From the NCBI RefSeq assembly GCF_026210795.1, contig NC_089456.1, forward strand, positions 2,482,501-2,546,500: DNA of 64,000 nucleotides. Direction: 5' to 3'. This document shows, piece after piece, positions 35,158-44,690 of the stretch; within the stretch, counting starts at the first letter, position 1; the number at the start of each line of letters is the position of its first letter. The notes beneath the pieces are model-generated. The model was not told where the DNA came from. It ran no database searches and saw only the letters and a list, made by a program, of their open reading frames with translations. The position numbers and the translations under genes are program-made. Origin of the DNA: Rhizophagus irregularis (lineage: Eukaryota > Glomeromycota > Glomeromycetes > Glomerales > Glomeraceae).

Positions 35158-36365
35158 TTTTTTTTTTTAGAAAAAAAAAAGGTTACGCTGGTTGTAAGCT
35201 ATTTAGTGTAACTTTTGTCATAGTTAAATAAATAATGCTTGTCATCGTGTAACTGCCGCAAAATTGTAACAATGCAGCAAGTAGATCGTCTTACCACAAT
35301 AAAAATGCAAGTATACGAGTACACAAAACCTTTTAATCGACAAATTTTTCTTGGATAAAAATTTTGCCTATCTACAAAGTACAAAATGCTGCAAGTAGGT
35401 AAGCCACAGTAAAATAAAAGACCTGTGCAGCGTGTAACAATATTTTCAGGCATTTGATATGTTGGAGTCTAAGTGTCTAACTTTAGTGTCTACACGATTA
35501 TACTGTACATATCTTCGAAAGATCTTAGAGTGCAATCCAAATTTCACTTTTATTAATATTGTCCGATTCGATAAGATGTTGTATAACCATAAGTGGTTCA
35601 AGAGTTGATGACCTAGGATACCGGCACGATTATTAAATTTTAATTTTGATGTAAGTACAGTATTTGAGACTAAAAATTTTCTTGGTATTTCGAGAAGTGT
35701 AATGTCTGGTGTTGGTAATTGACAGTCCCAATCGTGTGGAAAAAGTAATCATGCTTCTTTAAGAGAGACATAGATAAAAAACTGTAATAAAATCATTAAA
35801 GCAGAGTCGTCCAGATGTTTCTTCAGCGTTTATTGATAGGTTAAGGTTTTAAAGAAATTTTTAAGTCTTCAAAAGATGAGTATGTATAAATATAGAAATC
35901 TTGTTACTACTACTTTCGGTCAAGATAATAAAATAAATTATAATATATGTTTATCTATTTTTTCCCTTTTCCACTGTATTATATGATTACTTCTTTTTTT
36001 GGTCCTTGTAAAGAAGAAGATACAACTTGGCGTGTTACGTGGTTTTTCGTTAGTCCTTTGTTATAATCAACATGCATGTGTAATGCATCAAAAGAACTTT
36101 TTCAGAAGCTTACGAAGCCACCTAATTGATTGATAACGTCAATTAACTTAAAGACCACCACTTGAGACTTTTTACCACTAGCAGTCACTGGCAGAAAAGA
36201 ACAATAAAACGGGTTTATTCAAACCGTTTAGATTTTCATACACCATTTATTACACCGTCAATGGACGAAAGATGTCCTCGTATCGCAAAAAATTACCTAA
36301 TTATAAAATCCTTGAGTTTAAGGATCCTTGAACGAAAAAAAGACAAGAACGACATAGAGAGTTAT

Positions 36366-37041
36366 CCCTATAAAAAATAAGTGTCCGGAAATTGTCCAGA
36401 AATTGTCTGGAAAATTTGTCTAAATAATTGTCCAGAAAATGTCCAGAAAATGCCAGGTACCATGTCCGGAAATTGTTCCGAAAACACACTCGTTTCCGGA
36501 CACTCATTTTGTCCAGAATTTGTCCGGAAATTGACCTGAAATATTTTTTCATAAAATTTGGCACAAAAGATGATCAACAGGTGACCATCATTATAATTGC
36601 TTTTAACCTAAAGTTTTCTATCATAGATATATAGTATTTTTGCCTGCTCAGCAAATTTAATTAGTATGACAAAGAAGGTTATGAATGTCAGTCTTGTGCT
36701 TTTTGCATTTTTTTACAAAATTAATTTATCCTTTTTTGGAAGTAGCGTCCAGAATTTGTCCCGAATTTTTTCATGTCCGGAATTTGTCCAGTTCAAATTA
36801 TCTGAATTTTTACTATGTCCAGAATTTGTCCAGGTTTATCTGTCCGGAATTTGTCCAAAATTTTATACTGGACAAATTCTGGATATATACTGAACAAAGT
36901 CCGGATATGTCAAAATTTTGGGTATCAAATTTGTAGCAAAGAATAGACATTTTCCGGACAATTTCTGGACATGCCAGATTTATTCTGGACAATTTCCGGA
37001 CATTTTCGTAGACATTTTCCGGACATTTATTTTTTATAGGG
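36366..37041. mobile_element. Long foldback MITE (676 bp), CCCTATAAA type
   Basis: The ends are CCCTATAAAAAATAAGTGTC and its inverted counterpart ending GGACATTTATTTTTTATAGGG, bordered by a 3-bp duplication TAT (36363-36365 and 37042-37044). Both arms are made of variants of TTGTCCGGAA/TTGTCCAGAA, a minisatellite that expands inward. It belongs to the same family as 24351-24645 by termini, target size and arm motif. Confidence 0.9.
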
Positions 37042-37992
37042 TATTATAACCGTATTTAGAATCAATTCTGATCACAAATAAATCGTAAAGATCTACTGTT
37101 AGCTAGAAAAAAAATTAAACTTTTTACAAACCTATCATGCATTTGAAGTATCAAACACAAAAAAAGTTACATGCTCGTCATATATACAAATAGATTGGGA
37201 GAAAAGAAACAAATAATAAAATTCTATATAAAAATAAAATTACAAATTTTCTTTTTTTAAAAAAAATAATTAACGCCATAACATGTTTTACAACCACCAA
37301 TATTCCTGATCCTACACATTATCCATACCAAGTACCTTTTTCCATTTTAAACTCCATACACGCAACTAAATAGTGAAAACTAAACACTCTAATTCGTCAA
37401 CGGGAATACCTGCTTACAAAGAAGTTTCTATACCTAAGAATGATATTATTCCTGGTATTAAATTTGTGGCAGGATTAAATTTTATGATTTGCCGACCGGA
37501 ATTAAAACTTTAGTATAAACGCAAATATCATATGTCACGTGATTTGTGATGTCGTGATTCGGGCCGGCACTATAGTTTCGATAATCGAGTTTAATCGGAT
37601 TTTTGATTATCGCAGTTTTCAGGATTTTGTGTAGTGTGTACGTTGTGATTACTGAGTGATTATAATTACAGAACGATTACAGGACAATTACATGACAATA
37701 TTGTCCGATTTTTGTCCGGTAATCGTCCTGTAATCTAATAATTTTTTTATTAGATGATTTTTAGGGTGGCACAATTTTGACAATAAAACGATTTTGGCAG
37801 AATCGATTCCAACTAAATGTACTTTTTACTAATACTCCTAATCTAAGACAAATTATTATAATAATTCAAACTTGATTTTTTATAACAAGAACTCTGGTAT
37901 CCTAAATTCCCTGATAACATTTCGCCATTTTTAACAAATACTCCAAATCCCATGTATGTACTTAATTACCTCGCAAATCCAAGCAGCCTCAC

Positions 37993-38097
37993 CCCATAAA
38001 AAAATTCTGGAAAAAACTCCGATAAATGATCATTTTCTAGTTTGTATTCCGGAGAAGCTCAGACACGTGATCATTTTTCTGAAAAATCTTTTATGGG
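37993..38097. mobile_element. Short palindromic MITE (~105 bp)
   Basis: It starts CCCATAAAAAAATTCTGG and ends CAGAAAAATCTTTTATGGG-like in reverse complement. The interior has paired ATGATCATTTTCTAG and ACGTGATCATTTTTCTG arms. Relatives lie at 10841-10949 and 60442-60512. Target duplication not resolved. Confidence 0.75.
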
Positions 38098-38578
38098 CCA
38101 ATACGTATTTTTCTCCTCGCTCAAGTCCTAATCTCATTAAAGAAAAATGAATGATATATCATGGATCATGGACCAACTTACAACGCTAGATAATGGATTA
38201 TCTCTTGTAAGTTAAAAATCTCAACAATAAAAAATCTAAAGAAAATACTGGATGGTTCAAAAGACTTGAAGACGATTACACTTTAAGTAATTTTTGACGC
38301 CTCACTCAACCAACCACTGAAAGATTTTCTGATCCAATAAAAAAAATACAAAACACCTAAATAGCAGAATACAACTATGCAAAAATATCAAAAATATTAC
38401 TTTATTTGGATAACAAACAATGTATAATACAAAATCAAATTATACATATAACAAATATAAATAAATAATAAGAAATATATAAATATTCTAATAACAAATA
38501 AAATGTTTGAAATTTAAATAAATAAATAAAAATAAGTTATTAAATAATATTCTTATTTTAGTGATAATATCAAGAGTA

Positions 38579-41266
38579 TTATTGACTTAATTGATTCCTA
38601 CTGTTAAAATTATCTTTGGTTAAAATATACCCAATTGAATTCAAAATAAACTCCTCTTTTTTATTATCAATCTTCAAATCTTTATAGTATGAACATAAAA
38701 CACAAATATGTAAATCTAAATTAATAACTTCATCAAAATCTGTTAAAGGAATATCATTTGATTCATTATAAATTGATTTGATAATTTGAAAAATAATGTA
38801 ATTATGTGACCATTCAATTAGCTTAATAACATAATTAGGCTCATAATTAGCTAACTGATTGCATGCATGAACAAAAATAGTGTATCCTTGAGATAATGAA
38901 AAAGAAGTTTTGATTAAATAATTTAAATTGTTAGGTTGTGATATAATTGACTTTTTAATACAATTAACCTGGAATTCTCGATTACTTGGACTAAAAGCCA
39001 ATAATTCTGAAGGTTTTCCAACGAACATCCATAAAATGTGACATTCTTTTATATCAACATTTGTTTTTTCTAACTTTTTTATCATTGCAAAAAATCCATT
39101 CAAATCATATGACCCAAAATTAACGTAAATTCCTTCTAATTTTGAATTATCTTTTGAAATAATTGATCCAAATACTTTATAATTATCATCTTCCAAAGAT
39201 AATTCAATATTTATACGTTTGTAATATTCAACATCACTATTATTTAAGTCTTTCAGATCAGTAACTCCTGTCATCAATATTCTATGATTATTTTGTAATA
39301 AATCATCTATTTTTTTTTGTTGTTGTTCTTCAAGAATTTTGTAGAGAGGAATAATATTATCAAATTCAATAATTTCCAAATTACTTGGATTTTGAATCCA
39401 ATTAAGTAAATCATTTATTTCAATAATTTTTCCATTTGGTGTTAAAAAGTACGAAATATTTAATTCGTCTATATGCAATTTAAATGATTTTGGATCTGAA
39501 ACAATAGTTTCAAATTTAGATGAGGATAAAGTTGGCAAAATATTTTTAAGAGATCTTCCTAAAATAATTCTCTGTGGAAATAAATGACCATATTTATTAA
39601 AAATATCTTGTAAAACTTTTAATGGCATCATACTATTAAGTGCTTCTTCTATGATATGCTCAAATTCTTTTGTAGGTCTAACATTATCCTTATTTAAGAG
39701 AATTTCATATTGTTCACATTTGATTAGAATATGAAGGTAATTTCCATAGCATTCATTATTACTTTTAATATGTGATAGAAAGCTTAAACTATCTAGTGAA
39801 AAAACGTCATTTGAAATTAAACTAGCTTCTAACTTTGTTGAAGGTTTGATAAGTTTCATATAAGATTTGTTACTTGTATTTACTACCGGAATTTTAATAA
39901 AATTAATAGCGGTTTTCTTACTAATCTTCATCTCACAATTTTGATTGAATACTAATCCTTGAAAAAGTTGAAAATCTCTAGTCCAACTTGCCAGATTATC
40001 GCTTACTGCATCTCCAATCCATTCTTCTAAATTTAATATCTCTTTAAAATTAGTAACTTCAGGTTGTTTTTCATCTAAAAAATCATCTGTTGATGACATA
40101 ATTTTTTCTAAATGTGAAATAGGAATGAGACTATAATAAGAAATTATAAAACCACTTTTTTCTTTATCTTGATACAAACTATTCATCCATTTGTACAATT
40201 TTTCATATGTGTTCAACTCTTCCCCATCCAGTGTAACTATTTTTGGCAAAAGATTTAAAGTGAATAAATTGTTAAATGGAATCTCCATAGAATATTTGGC
40301 TGAATTATATATACAAAATAAACAAAATTTTAAAACGTCAATTTGTGCTGGAGTGGCTAAATTTAAATCCTTGATAAATAATTTATTACCAATTAAGACT
40401 TTTCTTGCATAAAAACGCCCATATAACGTATGCGAATTTGCATTATTATCATTCATACATTCTGAAAAAGATTTCAATAATTCGCCTTTATAAGTAATTT
40501 CAGCAATTGGAAAATTAATACACATATTGGATGGTTGTAATGTATTATCATAATTATCTTTGTCTATAAACAAATTATCTAATAAAAAACTTATATCAGC
40601 ATATACTATAGGTTGTCTATTGTATAATTTTACTTTCAATTCGCCATCTTCTTTGAAAATAGCCTGACTACTTGGTTGTACGTTATACCCATTTAACAAT
40701 AAACCATGATTCAACTTTAACTGTTGAATTATTTGTTGATTATTATTTATAGGTTCAATAGAATTTATCATTGCCTTTGTAATAGGGAAATTAATATTTG
40801 ATATAAAAAATTGGAACAAATTTTTAACCAAAGTGGAATTATTAATGAGATTACTAGTATCAGCACTCCTTTTAAAATTTTCTGACTTTTGATATAATTT
40901 AAATGCCGTGTGCTTATTAACATTGGTTTCAATTCTATTATCATACTCATATACTACCCTAGATATTTCATCTGTATTCCCTTTTTTAGATAATTTCTTA
41001 AACATTCCAGAAGTTTTTTTATAATCTTTACCATCACTACATTCTTGTTTAGCTGATTTTGTATGCTTAAATATATTTTTAAGTTTATCGATATTGAACT
41101 CGATAGATTTGGAAATTTTGTAAGATTGTTCATTAATTTCTTTACGCTTAAGAAGGTTAAATTCTTTAGTTTCTTTTTTAAAATTATGTTGTGCAATTTT
41201 ATTTGTGTCAACATTTTTCCGAGATAAACCAATTCTGTTATTTAAATTCTCTTCAGAAATAGACAT
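38579..41266 (-). CDS. MACPF-like protein without kinase, 895 residues (gene D)
   Basis: The gene is a single exon. From residue ~170 onward (LKLNHGLLLNGY... to the end) it aligns with the C-terminal half of gene A, including CINFPIAE, ATPAQIDVLKF, LEEWIGDAVSDNLASWT, KYGHLFPQRIILGRSLKNIL (Tyr ~559), VNFGSYDLNGFFAMIK and SFSLSQGYTIFVHA. The first ~150 residues are Lys-rich and contain YEYDNRIETNVNKHTAFKLYQKSENF, which looks like one decayed Sel1 repeat. The protein therefore appears to be a version of gene A that lost the kinase and nearly all Sel1 repeats, or a precursor that never gained them. The MACPF signature is weaker than in B and C, with GR instead of GG. No signal peptide is visible. 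The ATG follows a T-run (A-run on the coding strand). Confidence 0.85.
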   Translation of the reverse strand: MSISEENLNNRIGLSRKNVDTNKIAQHNFKKETKEFNLLKRKEINEQSYKISKSIEFNIDKLKNIFKHTKSAKQECSDGKDYKKTSGMFKKLSKKGNTDEISRVVYEYDNRIETNVNKHTAFKLYQKSENFKRSADTSNLINNSTLVKNLFQFFISNINFPITKAMINSIEPINNNQQIIQQLKLNHGLLLNGYNVQPSSQAIFKEDGELKVKLYNRQPIVYADISFLLDNLFIDKDNYDNTLQPSNMCINFPIAEITYKGELLKSFSECMNDNNANSHTLYGRFYARKVLIGNKLFIKDLNLATPAQIDVLKFCLFCIYNSAKYSMEIPFNNLFTLNLLPKIVTLDGEELNTYEKLYKWMNSLYQDKEKSGFIISYYSLIPISHLEKIMSSTDDFLDEKQPEVTNFKEILNLEEWIGDAVSDNLASWTRDFQLFQGLVFNQNCEMKISKKTAINFIKIPVVNTSNKSYMKLIKPSTKLEASLISNDVFSLDSLSFLSHIKSNNECYGNYLHILIKCEQYEILLNKDNVRPTKEFEHIIEEALNSMMPLKVLQDIFNKYGHLFPQRIILGRSLKNILPTLSSSKFETIVSDPKSFKLHIDELNISYFLTPNGKIIEINDLLNWIQNPSNLEIIEFDNIIPLYKILEEQQQKKIDDLLQNNHRILMTGVTDLKDLNNSDVEYYKRINIELSLEDDNYKVFGSIISKDNSKLEGIYVNFGSYDLNGFFAMIKKLEKTNVDIKECHILWMFVGKPSELLAFSPSNREFQVNCIKKSIISQPNNLNYLIKTSFSLSQGYTIFVHACNQLANYEPNYVIKLIEWSHNYIIFQIIKSIYNESNDIPLTDFDEVINLDLHICVLCSYYKDLKIDNKKEEFILNSIGYILTKDNFNSRNQLSQ

Positions 41267-42109
41267 TTATTTTATACTTTTTTTTTGGAGTTGGAAAGTT
41301 GTTATTGATCGACAAAATGCACAAATTTGGTACAAGTATAATATATATAAAAAAGTGGTTTTGTGTAACCTTAGAAGTTTATATCACACAAGGATTTACT
41401 TTTCCCCTTTTTTTCAAAATATACAGTTACCGAAAGTTATTTTAATAGCAGTCCGGAATTTTAATTATAGAATATTGTCATAAAGTTGTGGATTATGGAT
41501 ATTTTCATAAGTAATTTTGCAACAAACACATTTGTACTTACAATATAATTTTCAAACTAAACAGGTAAAAAATGTCTAAGAAAATTTGTTAATAAGGTAT
41601 GGAAATACTTTCATACTACTTTTCGTAAGTCCAGCTTGAAATTATGGGTAGTTTTAATAATATCAAGACGTATTTTTGTAATTTTTTACTTTCGAGGTAT
41701 AGCTTGAATGCTTTAGTTAAAGAAATAAGCAAACAACTTAAAGGTTATTCAATAAGTATGGAAATATTTGTACTTTAATTTTCGCTTAATTTTTTTTTGT
41801 TTTTGTAATAACACTAGAACACGTTCTTTTCGCCAGTGTTAATACAATATAGAATGTACTAGTTGTTAATCTTGATTCCTGATATCGATTTTGGCAAATA
41901 AGCTTTTACTAACAATAAAATTAAATAAAAATACTATCATGGTTCATTAAATCGTTAATTGGCTATATTTATATTAATATGTACAAAAGTACATCATATT
42001 TTTTATTCTTTAATATTCAAAAAAACATGAAGATGTATAATTTTTAAAGGTAATCATAAATTCTTGATGCGCGCGAAAAAAAGCCAAAATATTTTCAAGT
42101 GGCCGATGA
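41267..42109. other. Intergenic upstream of gene D
   Basis: AT-rich, with no supported coding frame or repeat border. It presumably includes the promoter of gene D, but no specific element is recognisable. Confidence 0.5.
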
Positions 42110-42695
42110 TTATTTTATTTTAACTAGGGTGGCGTCAGGAATCAAGTTGGCACGCTCTTTAATATTTTTTTCAGTTAATATGTTATTTATTGTGAGTTGT
42201 GTATTTATGTTTTTGTTTGTAATAATGTAGAATATATTAAGAAAAAATCTGTTTATGGATTTTTTCACTTTATTATCAATTCTCTCATCCACTTTTAAGT
42301 ATCTACATTTTATATTAAATTTGTCAGCAACATTTCTCTTTCCAACAAATTCATTAACATTAAGTTTGATACTTTTAAATAAATCATCATCATCTTGTAC
42401 TTGTCTTATGACGTAACCAATGAGAAAAATAAAGATTGAACTTATCGTCAAATGATCACCTGCATTAGCTGTCATCTAATTTTAATTTTTTTATTTTTTA
42501 ATTTTTAAAAAAAGAATTAATAATTATTTTCTTTTGGTGTTATTTTTTTTTTACATAAATAATAAATTAAAAATTACCTCCAAAATATCATCAGGATGAG
42601 GTTTCTCATTGAGAAAAATTTTCCTGTAAACCTAACTACATCACCAGATGTAAAATCGGGAATCCTTTTTGGAACTGATGGATTTTTTGGAAAAA
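42110..42695 (-). pseudogene. Fragment of a two-exon gene with a GDVVRFTGKF motif
   Basis: On the minus strand, a first exon remnant (about 42695 to 42582) reads PKNPSVPKRIPDF, TSGDVVRFTGKF. After a one-base slip in a T-run it continues LNEKPHPDDILE, ending at a GT donor. An intron (42476-42581) leads to a second exon, 42110-42475, beginning MTANAGDHLTISSIF and running 121 residues to a stop. I recall GDVVRFTGKF-type N-termini from an expanded Rhizophagus family of unknown function; its biochemical role is unknown. The second exon is Ile/Asn/Lys-rich and loses resemblance to anything known toward its end. The frame slip and short length argue for a pseudogene. Confidence 0.45.
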
Positions 42696-44690
42696 AGGAA
42701 ATTATTTTTAAATTCATTGTGTATTATCTTCTTCTAATAGTTTCTTTTATAATAAAATCATTACTTTCTCATTCAACAATTGAATGAATTACACAAATTA
42801 AAGTGGATTTTTCTGGCATAGTATTTATTTTTTTTTTTTATGTAAGGAAATAGATACTTTTTTTTACAATATTTTTCTTAAACGATTTTTTTTTGCTTTT
42901 TCTCTTTTTTTTCAAAAAAAAGAGATATTTATTAAATTTTTTTTATGAGTGTTATTAATTAAATTAAAAAATGAAGTCAATATTTCTTCATAAAAAAATA
43001 GAATCATTTTTTTTTTATGATCAAATATTTTGATGTAATTATGTAATTATTATATATTTGTAAAAAAAAAATTATTTATTTTTATAGATATATTTAATCC
43101 TATAACATTTGTCCGAATTTTTTTAACTTTGAATGAGAAATTTGATTACATAATGCATTATTTTTTTTTATTTAACCGGTAATGGTAAAAGAAAATAGAT
43201 AAAATTTTTTTTAATTAAAGAAAAAAAGGAAAAAATAAATTATTTTATTTATTTGAGATATTTATTTATGATATTATTTTATGGTAATGTATATTTTTTT
43301 CGATAACTTTCATAGTACTTTTTTTTTTATTTATCATAGTAAATAAATTATTAATAAATACGCTTACATGATTACGTACACGATCGTCATTTTTTTGAAG
43401 TTTTTTTTTTTCAAAAAAAAATATATATATATATATTAACCCGCCATCCGTAGAGAAGCTAACTGCGGATCCAATGCTTGAAGCTTGAAGCTTGAAACTT
43501 ATGCTTAAGCCTACACTTAAGTATATGCTTCAAGCTTCAAGCTTCAAGCTTAATATAAAAATGCTGGAAAAGTTTAAGCTATATTTGGGCATCAAACTAA
43601 CCATATATTGAATTTCATGGTAGTACGATCAACAAATTTATTAAAATAATACTACGATTAAAGCTAAACACATTACACAAGCTTTTCGGCATTCTTATCT
43701 TCAAGCTAAATAAGAGCGAGGTCTAGGTTAAGGCCTTAAGAGTGTTCATACATTACATATTATTTCACACGATCAGGCTTGCGTTTGGCCAAAAACTAAC
43801 AAATTTAACACCACAATTAATTATTGTCTTAATTTAACTAGAAGCACCATATCTCGAGAATGCTTACATTTTGGTTTAATGATAATAATTTGATCATTGG
43901 TTTCTTGTATTTGTATAAATATTTATCATTTACCATTGAACGTTACCCAGTACGCATCTCTTCAAGGCCGGTACTATGTAATGTTTCCTGGCATTTTGAC
44001 ATTATCCCAAAAGATATTGTGATTTTTTGGTCATTCTACGTATGATATATCTGGACTTTTTTCATGTATAGTTCAAACCCTCCACAAAAAATAAACAATT
44101 TTAAAAAATTCTTTTAAAAAAAACTAATTATTGTACATTTATGTCTTATTCATGTAAAACGCAACACACAATTCATAAATTATTCTAAGCAAAAAAATAA
44201 TAAATTATGCAGGCATTTATAAAAAATTGTGCGCAAACCTGATAAATATCATACTTATAAATTATAACCTTGCAAGTGTATAGTTTGTCATAAAAAGTTC
44301 ATAAAATCAGGAGAAATAAACTTAACAAGAAACTTTTATTAGAAGCAATTGAAAAAAAAGGGAAATCAAATTAGTTTTACACAATTAGGGGTCGAAAGAC
44401 GGCGATAAATTGACTATCACGTGTAACTTTTTTTAAACCTTTTTTTTTAGCGAAGTTTTCCTTTATTTTTTCCCATTTCTTTCGCTTTTCTCTTCGTTCT
44501 TTCTCCCTTTATTGTTTTATAACTTTTTTAAAAAAAAACTATTTTTTTACGGGTTTAAACCGGTTTATACCTTTTTTTTTATCTCGTATTTTATTTAAAA
44601 AGAGTTAAGGAGTACCCACAAAAAAAAGTATCAAATTCTATAAAGAGAGCGAAACTCTACTATAACGTTCTGATTTTTTTTCTTTTTTTA
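42696..44690. other. Intergenic, T-rich, no gene supported
   Basis: 42800-43440 is dominated by T and A runs. A GCTTGAA hairpin lies at 43478-43552. 44440-44690 is pyrimidine-rich and leads into the intron-like array. Frame 43860-44045 has no recognisable feature. Confidence 0.55.
43478..43552. repeat. Hairpin of inverted GCTTGAA repeats
   Basis: Three to four copies of GCTTGAA on the left face three to four copies of TTCAAGC on the right, with CTTAAG-containing inner arms and a loop of about 10 bases. It can fold into a long stem. Confidence 0.85.

Larger units (their letters stand above)
35158..38578. other. Intergenic between genes C and D
   Basis: It holds two MITEs (36366-37041, 37993-38097) and no supported gene. 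Around 37570-37830 AT-rich sequence carries short words such as TTTCGATAATCGA and GTCCGGTAATCGTCC, without clear borders. Confidence 0.55.

Noticed and set aside
36301..36936. Overlapping frames with repeated NLSRIC/CPEFVQ-like peptides
   Set aside because: They are translations of the TTGTCCGGAA minisatellite arms of the 36366-37041 MITE, with no start context or homologue.
43860..44045. 61-codon plus-strand frame
   Set aside because: Too short, with no motif and no leader resembling other genes here.
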